DNA from: Enoplosus armatus | Taxonomy: Eukaryota; Chordata; Actinopteri; Centrarchiformes; Enoplosidae | Direction of reading: 5' to 3' | Length of the DNA stretch: 64,000 nucleotides | NCBI RefSeq assembly: GCF_043641665.1 | Contig: NC_092188.1 | Coordinates: 20,977,704-21,041,703, forward strand | Shown here: piece after piece, positions 24,143-34,870 of the stretch | How positions within the stretch are numbered: position 1 is the first letter of the stretch | Layout: every line of letters begins with the position of its first letter | The notes under the pieces: model-generated | What the model was told of the DNA's origin: nothing | The model's input: only the letters and a program-made list of their open reading frames with translations | Database searches by the model: none | Made by a program: the position numbers and the translations under genes

Positions 24143-27090
24143 TTGTGTGGCCTTGTGTCTGGTACTAACTCATCCGGCTATTAATTGTGTTAGCACCGCA
24201 GCTGTTTGCATTGGCCAGATTTAGAGCAGCGCTACGGGGCCCTTCTGCTTCTATCCACTGGGATGAGCTTCCAGACCTCCTCATTCCCACTGATCCCAAC
24301 CAAGCTTTTCATTTTTTCTCTATACTGCTCTGCGTCTCTCCCTCACTCGTTTTCTGTCTCACTCATTTACTTCTTTGTTATGCTCTATATTTCTGTGTGT
24401 GTCTCTCTCTTGGGAGATTGACAGACTAGTTAGTGGAACGAGAGGGAGACATTCCTTCACATGCTGTTCATTTTTAGGGCTAAGTGGCATATGCGCTCTC
24501 TACTATCCTCACCCCTCCACCCACCCTTCCCCATGTGTCTGCACGAAAAGGGCATAAGGGACAGAGATTGTGTCTGTCTGTAAGGTTGGGGGGGGGGGGG
24601 GGGGGGGGGGGGGTGACTTTAGGCTCCTTCAGAGCTCCTGGTTATGACCTGTGTTGAGGGCAGGTGGTTGGCCATCTCTCCCCCAACCGTGGACATCCAT
24701 TCTTGGGCCACATGTCAGTGTGTCTCATAGGGATGATTCATTTCAAGTGAATTCTTCCAATAAGTCAGCTTATGAATTGCATTAACGATTGGCTACAAAA
24801 CGCTGAGGCCAGCTTGTGTCTACACAAGGTTAATAAAGAAAACAAATATGTGAATATTAATACTATGTATTAATAAGTATTACTAAATCATTACTAGATT
24901 GGTACCAGCTATCTGCTGTGTCAAAGAATTGGTGGCTTTAATTCCCTTTTAAAAATGCCTTGTCAAAGGATAGAATGTTTGCCTCGTTAAAGTGACAAGA
25001 AATCCGTTGCAGACCACAAGGACCTGAAGACACCACAAAGTACCAGTAAAGGGCCTCCACAGTACTGTTAAAGGACCATAACCCACCACCCCACAACACC
25101 CCACCCTCTGAACATTCTCAACATTTGACCGATGACTTCTAAAACCAGTGATGTGGCCTCTCAGTGTGTGTTGTGCCTGTCGGACCAACCTGTCCCGTGG
25201 TTATGTGGCCGGCTCGGCCCAACAGGTTGCAGTGGCTCTAGCCTTGGCTGCCCATCTGCCCCTGGCATCTGTCCCCACATCTGCTTCACCGCGGACGGCC
25301 AGGGGACGGACCCAAGGAGAGCCTCCCCTCTAACCGCTCTGGCATCAATGTCCAGGATGAATACACACCAACAGAATGCTTAGTGAAATGTCAATGCAAT
25401 ACATTGACTGCCAGCATGGTAGAGCTGTGGTTTGACTACCAATTATAATTATCTTTGTTCCATATGGAGCACTCTGGCCTTGTAATGGACCTCTGGGTTC
25501 TCCAGGGATAACCCAGTGGAACAGAGATTGTGTAAATTGGCTATTCATTTTATTGGAATTATTATTATAACTCAACAGTCAACAAAGGTGATAATGAGTA
25601 ATTACCCAGAATGCAAAGTTGAAAGTTGAATCTCTGAAAGGACTGTGTTGAATGTCTGCAAAGCAAGTTTTGAGATGACGGTAATATAACCTCATCTAAT
25701 TTTATCGATCTTGCCTTGAAAACGGCTAATAGTAGTTTTCCCTGTTTTTCATGTTTCTCTCTAGATTTCAATTGCTTGTTGTGTGGTGGTTTTCTGTCTC
25801 TTGACTTGATAATGTGTGGGTTTTGTTTTTGTATAGAAACAATTTTTGACTCACTCCCACCTTAATGTTGTCTCTGTTGTTCTTGACTTTCATCTGTGTT
25901 TTTATTTTGTTTTTTTCCAGGGCTCCGCGCTTCAAGGGCTACCAACAACAAGATAGCCAGGAGCTTCTGCACTACCTAATGGACTCCATACGAGTAGAGG
26001 AAACAAAAGTGAGCTTATATATGTATACACATGCACCGGTTTGACTACTTGTAATGGCTTTAAGAAGCTTAAACTCACATTTTTCCAGTTCAGGATTCCA
26101 GGGATTTATACCTGGCTTTCATTTTTTAGCCAAGCTATTGCTAACAAAACCATCATCTTCTACTTTGTGTGTTGTGCTAATTTTAGCACGCCAACACACT
26201 AAAAAAAAGATGGTGAACATGGTAAACATTATACCTGCTAAACATCACCATGTTGGCATTGTCACTGTTAACATTTTAGCATGCTGATATTAGCATTTAG
26301 CTAGTATACTATAGCCTCACAGAGCCACATCGTGTTTTATGGACTACATTGAACAATTTATGAAAAAGTGACCAAGCAGCAATGGCAGTTCACTTACAGA
26401 ATTAATGCTAATATCTGAAATGAATCAGTAAGTTGCACCCACATCAGAATTATCAAACACACGTCTGGAATTCTGTGTTAGTTTTGAAAGCCGTTAATCT
26501 CAGCACATAGGTAGGTGAAGTAATTTGTGTCACTGGCATTTGTCGTCTGCCTTATCAGCCCTTCACTTGTACAATATATTTTATGCTGTTCAGATCAAGA
26601 TTTTACTTATTGTCCATTAACATCCATCATAGACTTGTGGAGTCATGGTGTCAAACATTCAGCTGTGTGCTCTCAAATACCCCAATATCTTCTTTTTACT
26701 TGGCTAACCAGTTTTTGTGTTTTAACCTTATGGTGCCATGTTTTTGGCAAGTACAGAGAACCCCCTCCCCCCAACCCCTTTGCAGGGCAATTAGGAGACC
26801 CCACAGCAGCCCTTTGCAGGGCTGAGCTGCCCCCCGTGGCCCCACCAGTGGCTACGGGAACCAAGGAGGAGAAGTTAGCGGGTGTGTTTAGTGGTCAGCC
26901 CCAGACCCAGGAGGGGCCGCTGGCTGGGCTCCCCTGCTCCCATTCAAACTTGTGAACACTGACAGTTGTGCCACTTAGGGGACTTGCAAGTGGCACGACC
27001 GGCATCATTGTGTGATCTTGGGAAACCCACAGCTGCTGAATGAGCTCCAGGGCCGTCCCATTGTGCTTGAGGGTCACCCGCGGCCCCCTC

Positions 27091-27140
<50 letters not shown>

Positions 27141-30100
27141 ATCAGCCCATCTCCCAATCCAATCAAGGAGGTAAAGAGGGAGGGGGTACGGCCTCCTCTA
27201 TTCATTCACTCAGAAACTCATTTATACAGCCATGCACATTCACAGATACAGTGGCATTTTAGCCCACATAATTGAATAATCTAAAAAAAACTTTAAACCA
27301 GTTACTGTTAGTAACTTTTCTAATAAAGATGAAATGAGTTTTAGAAGTTGTATTAATATAGCTTCTGCAGACACAGGACAAACATGACACAAACATACCT
27401 TTCCATTCATCCATTCTGAGCGAGTCTGAATAAAGCCATTCATTTTGAATAGGCACATTTGAGGAACTCCACATACCGTACAAATAATATACACACTCCT
27501 GACCTTGTCCTGTGTGTGTGTGTGCCAGAGAGGGTAGTTTTGCAGTGGGTGTCACCAACCTTTTAGAGGCCCTAAGTGTTTGTGTTGATTGGCCATTAGT
27601 ATCAGAGATCTGAATATGCTAATTTGGCCCCACTCAATTATCACCAATTAGCTGAGACAGTAGGTATTACTCTCTCAGGGCATGGACTGTCCTTCTTTGC
27701 CCTGTCTTCGTTTTAGTTTCCACCCCTGCACCCTTGTACCAGCAACCCTCTCCACCCGCCCTGACATCCCGCCCCTCCCACAGCCCATCCTGTGTGGGAC
27801 AGTGCACACTGTTACACCGGGGAGGGAGGATGGGGGTTACTGGTAATTAATTAGTAGGAGAGCCTCAGCCTGGTTTGACTGTGCTGACTGAGTGGGGCGC
27901 AGGCTGGCCAGGCTGGGATTAACAGGACTTTCTGACCTAAATAGCCAGTCCAGTGCGTGGGTCCCGGGACAATGGGAGCTGACTGGTCTCGACTGCAGAC
28001 ATAGACCATAGCCAATTATCTATTGATTGGTGCTTTACTGTGGCTGTGCCTCTTCACAGCTCCCTCGCCAACACACTCACTGACCATGTCACCTTCAATA
28101 AGAGGGCCCCCGTGAAGAACTTATACACTCACACAAACAAGCACTGTTAATTAAGAGATTTACATGTTAACGTTTTTCGACAAGCACAATAATTATTTTA
28201 CACTAATGATGCTTATAATAGGTATACCTGTCAAACTGAGCTGTAGGCTGGATTTTGATGTTTCACTAATGGATGTAATGGAGAGAATTCAAGAGAAAAA
28301 AGCCCAGAGTGAATTCTATTGGGATGTATTTGTTTATTTTGCATCTAGGAATATCAGTATAAATCTGCATTATTGTCTTGCATTGTGTTTGTTGCTTCCA
28401 GAGGGTGAAAGCGGGAATTCTGAAGGCTTTCAACAATCCCACAGAGAAGACAGCAGATGAGGAGACCAAACGCCAAGTCAAAGGTTCATATGCTAGCTGC
28501 AGTAGACAGATGGCCAAGATCAATAGTCCCATCTTGTGGCAGTTCATGGAAATACAGCTCAGTTACTAATCAGGCATAGGAAGACAGAGAACAGTATAGT
28601 CTTTGTTAGATAAGTGTTAGCAGGTATATAACTGATTTTCTTGATAATATGAATAAAAATTTGCAGCTGACTGCCCAGCTTGTTAAACTTGATGACTCTA
28701 TCTCCTGATTTAATGGCCTGTTTCACCATTTAACATTTAAGAATTAAAAAAAAAAAAAGTAATCCTATACCTGCATGTCTTAGTCTGGTTAATACAATTA
28801 GTTCTCAGCCTTTATTGGAGATATAATAGTGTCCAGAACAGTTTAGTGGAGTGAATCAACAGATTATTCATTAAGTTATTCACCAGAGTGATCAATTAAA
28901 ATCTGTGTCTCTCTTTCGCACCAGCATATGGGAAGGAAGGCGTGAAGATGAACTTCGTTGACCGCATCTTTGTAGGCGAACTGACCAACACAATTATGTG
29001 TGAAGAGTGTGAGCATGTAAGTGGATGAACTATAGCAAAGAATCTGAATAGTCTATGTGAACCAATCAAGCATAGCTCAATGTGTTCAGTGGAACACATA
29101 TGAAGCACAGTAGGGTCAACAAGTTCACACTCTCTTCAGCCAATCTTGCATTTCGACAGTAACTGCATCTGAATAAATGTGTATCCCACTGAAACGCCCC
29201 CACCTTTCTTGATATTTCATTTTATTTAGCTACTTCTTTAAACAGTTGCTGCATGAAGCACAATAGATAGCCAGGCAATTTCCAGCAACGCTGGCATTCT
29301 CCATCAGTTGTACGTTGCCAGATGTTTGTCACTGACCTGAAGTGAAGCTAACTAACATTAAGTTGCCACTTCTTTTCGAGCTGTTACATCCAGGGAACAT
29401 TTTTGACTTTGATACCCACAACCAAAGGATGATGATGTATTAAAAAAAATAAGTCAAAGGAAACGGAAGACAACAGGGGGAAAGAAACAAACAAAAGCAC
29501 TTCAAGGACCGGCTCAAACACCAACTGTTTGCAGCGGGCATTTACAATAAAATGTGGGAGCTTAGAGTTGTTAACAAAGCAACTGCCACTATGAAAACTA
29601 AAGAATATCCTTGAAGGTAGAGAGTACCAGGTGTGGAGCTGGTGAGGAAAAAGAAAATCTGCAGCAGACGTTTATTGTTACCAGCTGGCTTTGATTTTGA
29701 TTATTAAGGAAGGGAATGAATATATATGCTGGCCCTGACTTACATGTGATTTCTCCTTCAGATCTCTACCGTGAAGGAGGCGTTCATAGACATCTCTTTA
29801 CCCATCATAGAGGAGAGGGTGAGCTGCTACAATTGTTCATTAGAAAATCAGTTCATATCAATGTTTTCAGCCATATTGTTTATGGTTCCATTTAGAGCTG
29901 ATGATGCTTTATTTGTCGCGCTCAGATATCAAAACCGTCCAACCCTGGAAGGCTGGGGAAGGGAAGCCGGGAGCAGGACACCCATGTGACTTCCTGTGAC
30001 CAGGTTCTTTCTGCAGCGCACTCCGTCAACAGAAACACCAGGAAGCTGAGCGGACAGGTAAGGGAGCGTATGTAAAGCATGTGATGGTAAAGAAGTTTAT

Positions 30101-33100
30101 ATTCATGCTTCTCATAAAGTAATTATCTGCCGGTTTTGTTTTTTTTGGGGGGGGGGTTGTGTCTGTATTTACCTCCATTGTCTGCAAATTGATTCACATA
30201 GCCTTTGTAACTTAACCACCAATAGAAATACAAAGCAATTACAGGATGTCAAACATGGTGTGATGGTGGGTAAGCTAATATGTGTTCTTCTTTCGTATGT
30301 GTTCTTCTTTCCCCCAGAAGCAGCAGAGCAGGAGGTCTTCAAGCTCTGTGGAGGAGAAGGGAGCCGGCTGCAGTGCGGAGCGGCCGGAGGAGGAGGGGGT
30401 AGCAGGTGGATCAGCCCGCGGTATCTCAGTTTGCAAGATGGCTGCTGCCGGCAGCCTATCAGATGGCAGTGAAAGAGACTCAGGAGCTCAGGACAGCAGT
30501 AATGACGCTGACAGCGAGGCGTCAGAGAGCGAGTGGGCTCCACGCACCTCTTCCTCCAGCCACAGCCACGGGCACTTGTCCACCCCATCGTCCACTTCCA
30601 CACTCACTCCATCTCCCACGCCCGCCTCTGCCTCCTCCCCCTCGTCATCATCCTCCACGAGGCAAGGTGGCGCTGTAGAGCAGCTCGTTACTGCGGTGAC
30701 TAAAGTCAACCTCGGGTTCACTTCTGGGGACTGCTCGCCCTCTGCACACTGTTCTCCAGAGGAGCAGGGAGAAACGCAGTCACGAGATAACCTCCACCAT
30801 CAGCACCACCAGGGGGCCTTCCAGGCCCTGTCCCACAGTTACACACCCAGCTCCAAGGAGTGCTCCATTCAGTCCTGCCTCCACCAGTTCACCTCCGTGG
30901 AACTGCTGATGGGCAACAACAAGCTGCTGTGTGAGAGCTGCACTGAACGCAGGCAGAAACAGCTGCGCAAGAGCAGCTCAGCCGGTAAGACAAAGCATGT
31001 GGAACGACAAGAGCTTTGAGGATGAGCAACCACCTTCCTACCTGCAAATAACTGACATGGTGCAGTTTCATTACAAAGTGATTGGCAGATTATTGTACAT
31101 CATTACATCACAGGTTGTCTATAGGAAACCCTTAAAGTGATTCTCCACCCAAAATCCATCTTTGGAATATCGAACTCCCATCCTCTGTATGCTGTATAAC
31201 GTTTTGTAGTTTAGTCCTTCATGAAACATGGCAGACGTAGGCAGCTTGAATTCTTGCCAGTTACAATAGATTTCAACAATGACCAGCTTTTGCTCTGGAA
31301 AAAAGACATCCATAGAAACTTCTCAATCCTTGCCTGCAGTGAATTCACTTCTTCTCTGACTGTGTGCTCACAATATTTCAAACACTCACATTTCTGCCAT
31401 TATATCGTCAAATACACAACTACCATCTCCATCCTTGACACTGACTTCTGATCCTGTTGAGTTCATCAGTAGCAGCGTGTGTTTGCACTCATCAGAGCAA
31501 GCTTAAATTCTTACTAGTGTCGAAATTCAGGGCTACAATCTCACTTTTTTTATGCAGTTAGTTTCTCCATGGCTCCAGACGTTCCCATGATCCTAGAATG
31601 AACATTTTTCCAAAGAGATTGATGACTTTATTAGTATAATTAAATAAATAACAGTTCAATCAGACATTCTGTTTGTTCTTTGTTTTTGACATAGACAAGA
31701 AGGTGGAGAAGATTTACACCAGCGCTAGGAAGCAAATGCTGGTATCCTCGCTGCCTCCTGTCATCACATTACATCTTAAACGCTTCCATCAGGTGAGCAG
31801 CCACATGTTGCCTTTTCTTGCCCTCCATTTTACCCTGCAGATAGTCAAATATTGTATTTGATTTAATATAGTGTGTGTGTTTTGTTTTTTTTTGGACAGT
31901 GGCTGTGTGGGGCTTGTGTTGTTGTCTACAGGCTTAAATGTTAACGTGCTGCGGTTCTGTTTTTGTATTTTAAGGCAGGGATGAATTTACGAAAAGTGAA
32001 CCGCCATGTTGACTTTCCCCTGATCTTGGATCTGGCTCCATTCTGCTCAGCGTCCTGCAAGGTATTAAGCTACTAATCCAAAACCTAAAAATATTTGGTG
32101 TAATTGAAATTGAATTATTCTCTTCTATGTTAAACTTATGATGATGGGGTTGTTAGACATTTACCACTGCTTTACTATTATCGTACTAAAGGTTGTTCTT
32201 GCTTCAGTAGTTCAGTTTGTAATGAATGTCCTTGGTTGGTACTATTCCTAGAGACCTCTATCTCTGCATCTTTCCTTTTTCAGCTCTCTTTCCCTGTTTG
32301 CTAATCTTCATATTCCTTTTTGCTAGAACCTGGCAGCCGGTGAGCGTGTCCTCTACAGTCTTTATGGGATTGTCGAACATAGTGGCTCAATGCGGGGGGG
32401 TCACTACACCGCATACGTAAAAGTCCGTTCTCCCCAGAGGAAACCAGAACCTCACCACAGGAACCTGTCAGGTCAGGGTTCGGCTCTTTTGCGCTCCTTT
32501 AAGACCTTTTATCTGTTTCCTGCGTCCGTTTGCAGCAAAGGCCTCACTCCTTGTAACCTTGAAGATGTCCTTTACAAAGGGCAGAATGAAAAGAGGTCTT
32601 TGTGTTATATAGGTCCATGTTGTTTTCTCTTTTCCTTTTTCTCTTCTTCTCAAGGAGAGTGTCCAGATTTACACAATAGTGCTGAAAGATACTCAAGATA
32701 AAAAAACTCAAGGAAGCAGTTGTCCTTGCTACTGACAAGCTAATGCTTGATATTGTAATTGGAGCCATTGGTTGGTGATGACACAAGGTTCAAACAGTTA
32801 TAATGACTGCTGACAGACTTTGGTTCAATCATGTGGTAATCACAGTGTTTCCTCTTGTTAGTCTCTAAGTTCATGCTCAGTACTAACTTGTCAATCATCA
32901 TAAACATTCATGCATAACAATGAGGGTGGTGCTTTATTTCCTGCGTCACACAGCGTGTGCCTGATGCGGTCATTGCGTCACTTTTTGGTTAAGCTAGCAA
33001 AACACTAACCTTTTGTTAGTTGTTTATTAACTTAAATAAATAAATAAATATTTGCCTTAAACTCAAGATTAAAACTACAGGAGGCCTCATGCCTAATTAT

Positions 33101-34697
33101 AGTTTCAAACAGAGAAAATGTTTGTTTTTTGAGACCATTGATTTACGAATATACACTTAGATCTTGATTTTTGCTCCTTGTACTGCTGGTATGGCTGCAA
33201 CCGCGACGAGACTGCCCTGCAGATTCTCAAATGACTTTAACCTGGTAAATTCTCAAATTGACCATCATACCGTTAAACTGGAAAATATGTACAAGCAAAT
33301 AGTGCAAAAATATATTGACATTTGGAGTAAACAAATCTGCTCAGATAGGAGGGGTCTGTATTCTGATATCAGTGTAGTATCTTGCATCAATAGATACCCC
33401 ACCCAAACAGGTTTACAAAGCAGACAAGGCTTTCCATGACATAGGTGTGAGACCAAATATACAAATTATAGTCAACACGAGTAGTATATTCTGTATGCCT
33501 TCATACTTGACATGAATATGAATTACAAATACATGTTTCACCTCAACATTGGCCTCTAGATGATTTATTTGAAAGTATCAAGATAACGTAATGCAGTATT
33601 CTCAGTTTAATAAGTCTCCAGATGAGGGAACTGCCAGGATGGCCAATTTTTATTTACCTAATTTAGTAATGAAGTGCACAGATTTGTATCATTACTGTTT
33701 TATTACAATATTAAGACAAAAATGTATATACACCTACTAGCTATTTAGTAAATTGTCAAAATGACTATTACGATATTTTACAAAGGCTGAACTAGTTTAT
33801 GGACAAGAAGTCAATTGGCGTTTTCGTGGGATTTGCAGGGTAAATGGTAAATGGTCTCACTTATATAGCGCTTTTCAGCCTTCACGGTTCCCAAAGCGCT
33901 TTACAGCTAAGTCTCATTCACCCACACATTCTTACAGCAATGACGACCGAGCTGCCATGCAAGGTGCTGGTCTCCATCGGGAGCAACTTAGGGTTCAGTG
34001 TCTTGCTCAAGGACACTTCGACATGACGGGGGCAGCCGGGGATCAAACCCCCAGCCCGCTCTAACCAGCTTTACCTCCCGTGCGACAGTGCTAACCACTG
34101 CGCCACCATGCCACCAACTACTGTTGCAAGTGCAGTGATTACTGACCAGAGGTTCAGTGTGTTGTCCAGTGTGTTTACTCAGTTGAAAGGTTGATGCTCC
34201 TTCCTGACTATCAAAGACTAAAACAATCTTTGTCTGTTTCGTCCAGTCTTTGTAGGTTTCAGCGAGTCTTCAGATTTGTCCCAAGCTTTAGGCTCTGGCA
34301 CACTATCTCATAATGCAAGCAACAGTGAAGCAGGACATTCAGACACACAGCGAACTAGCAGGCAGGATACAGTGCAGTACAGCAACGTCAACAGCCAACA
34401 AGTTAGACTTTAGAGGAAGTGAGATTGTATTTAAAAAATGGACTTTTCTTGTACTTTACTGCCAGTAGAGGAATCTCAGTTTAAGTTCATTCTACCCTGG
34501 CTTCCCCATTTAACTGTGATGGTTGCAGCTCGACTGACGGGTGGAGCAGAGTATTGGTACTCTAGTATTGGTATTGGTAACTTTTGGTCCCCTCGTGACA
34601 TTGAGAAGCTTACACTAAAGTTTCATGCTAGTTTGACGAGGCAACACCAGATATCTGCTTATTTCTCAAATGAGTCTCCGTGCCCCATGATATTGAC

Positions 34698-34736
<39 letters not shown>

Positions 34737-34870
34737 CAGGTGCGAGGGATGCCGGCAGCAGCTCCCAGGGCCAGTGGGTTTACATCAGTGACACCACGGT
34801 TCAGACGGTACCAGAGTCAAGAGTACTCAACTCTCAGGCATACCTGCTCTTCTATGAGGAAATGCTGTAA
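6766..34870 (+). CDS. usp45: ubiquitin carboxyl-terminal hydrolase 45
   Basis: Seventeen coding exons keep frame: 6766-6868, 7361-7530, 8408-8508, 9435-9535, 18233-18384, 19657-19752, 20139-20269, 25921-26008, 28402-28483, 28925-29016, 29762-29818, 29926-30057, 30318-30984, 31695-31792, 31975-32061, 32327-32471, 34740-34870. Total 810 aa, close to human USP45 (about 814). Start MRLKDP matches the family N-terminus. An N-terminal ZnF-UBP (about 36-140) precedes the USP catalytic domain with Cys box [13 protein letters not shown] (nucleophile Cys202) and His box [10 protein letters not shown] (His745), ending [13 protein letters not shown] Ser/acid-rich insert (about 436-610) splits the catalytic domain. 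It is a cysteine protease that removes ubiquitin; human USP45 is reported to act on ERCC1 in DNA repair. Introns 4 and 7 are the longest (8.7 and 5.7 kb). A possible poly(A) signal is at 36305-36310. Confidence 0.95.
7361..9535 (+). CDS. usp45: usp45 exons 2-4: ZnF-UBP zinc finger
   Basis: These exons (7361-7530, 8408-8508, 9435-9535) encode the ubiquitin-binding zinc finger. Likely ligands are visible in order: the TCQHV Cys-His pair, the CCECLKE cysteines, CLKCGFQGC, a His-rich run [10 protein letters not shown] with HPESHC, and CFECNEEL. The Trp of STWKAWC is split across exons 3 and 4. All intron phases differ (1, 0, 2, 1), so skipping a single exon would break the frame. Confidence 0.85.
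9945..9963 (-). promoter_or_regulatory. CTCF-like site
   Basis: The core CCCCCTGGTGGCAG matches the reverse complement of the vertebrate CTCF consensus (CCACCAGGGGGC type). Motif match only; a second, weaker match (gggggcgctgcag) is at 12563-12575. Confidence 0.35.
10979..11037. repeat. (CA)n microsatellite
   Basis: An uninterrupted CA tract of 59 bp in usp45 intron 4. Confidence 0.98.
13155..13330. repeat. degenerate teleost interspersed repeat
   Basis: The stretch starting agagctgggccatttggct followed by aaaatataata resembles a common fish repeat that reads 'gctgggcgatatggctaaaatataat'. Assignment is from memory of the family; boundaries are approximate. Confidence 0.4.
18233..18384 (+). 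CDS. usp45: usp45 exon 5: catalytic cysteine exon
   Basis: The 152-bp exon encodes a Lys/Pro/Ser-rich linker, then [20 protein letters not shown], the USP Cys box with Cys202. It is isolated by an 8.7 kb upstream intron. The preceding splice junction is phase 1 (G|GA). Confidence 0.9.
20905..20964. repeat. (TG)n microsatellite
   Basis: A pure TG tract of 60 bp in usp45 intron 7. Confidence 0.98.
24113..24141. repeat. poly-G run of 29
   Basis: Twenty-nine consecutive G residues on the plus strand, inside usp45 intron 7 and on its sense strand. Confidence 0.9.
24588..24613. repeat. poly-G run of 26
   Basis: Twenty-six consecutive G residues, about 450 bp downstream of the first run. Confidence 0.9.
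26120..26330. repeat. teleost interspersed repeat with 'tgctaa/catgttggc' motifs
   Basis: This stretch in usp45 intron 8 is made of short motifs such as ttagcatgctgatattagca and aacatggtaaacattatacc. It matches my memory of a repeat common in percomorph genomes. No terminal repeats could be fixed. Confidence 0.55.
27093..27138. repeat. (AC)n microsatellite
   Basis: A pure AC tract of 46 bp in usp45 intron 8. Confidence 0.98.
27580..28060. promoter_or_regulatory. candidate conserved regulatory element in usp45 intron 8
   Basis: A non-repetitive stretch rich in homeodomain-type sites: tgctaatttg (about 27617), ggtaattaattag (about 27842), ctgggattaac (about 27914, an OTX/CRX-like GGATTA) and gccaattatctattgattgg (about 28011). 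No coding frame. Motif clustering only; conservation not tested. Confidence 0.3.
30318..30984 (+). CDS. usp45: usp45 exon 13: large insert of the catalytic domain
   Basis: The longest exon (667 bp) encodes about 222 residues. The first two thirds are low complexity: Lys/Ser, then an acidic [13 protein letters not shown] run, then a Ser/Thr/Pro/His-rich stretch. The end returns to catalytic domain sequence with SLHQ-like [20 protein letters not shown] and a CESC pair, part of the zinc-ribbon seen in this USP subfamily. The low-complexity part is expected to be disordered and fast-evolving. The 245-residue frame opening upstream at 30282 is this exon read through its intron. Confidence 0.85.
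33838..34117 (+). repeat. teleost dispersed repeat ('aaatggtaaatgg...tatatagcgc' family)
   Basis: It begins taaatggtaaatggtctcac followed by ttatatagcgcttttcag, contains caaagcgctttacagct and a 'cttgctcaaggacacttcga' segment, and ends tgcgccaccatgccacc. I recognise this order as a high-copy non-coding repeat found in many fish genomes. Class not assigned. Confidence 0.75.
34701..34734. repeat. (GT)n tract abutting the last usp45 acceptor
   Basis: A 34-bp GT tract is followed only by ttcag before the exon starts at 34740, so the normal polypyrimidine tract is replaced by GT repeats. Confidence 0.97.

Larger units (their letters stand above)
20270..25920 (+). other. usp45: usp45 intron 7 (5.7 kb)
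   Basis: It contains a (GT)n tract and two long poly-G runs, listed separately. A GC-richer patch at 25130-25380 has open frames in two registers but no splice-consistent link to usp45. No further gene is seen. Confidence 0.6.
32472..34739 (+). other. usp45: usp45 last intron
   Basis: It holds an interspersed repeat at 33838-34117 and ends in a (GT)n tract that lies against the last acceptor. A (TAAA)n-like run is at about 33034-33050. No other feature seen. Confidence 0.6.

Noticed and set aside
25132..25383. 83-aa frame in a GC-rich patch of usp45 intron 7
   Set aside because: Two overlapping frames of equal quality, no homology recognised, no splice fit to usp45.
30169..30603. 144-aa minus-strand open frame
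   Set aside because: Shadow of usp45 exon 13; that exon fits splice sites and homology on the plus strand.
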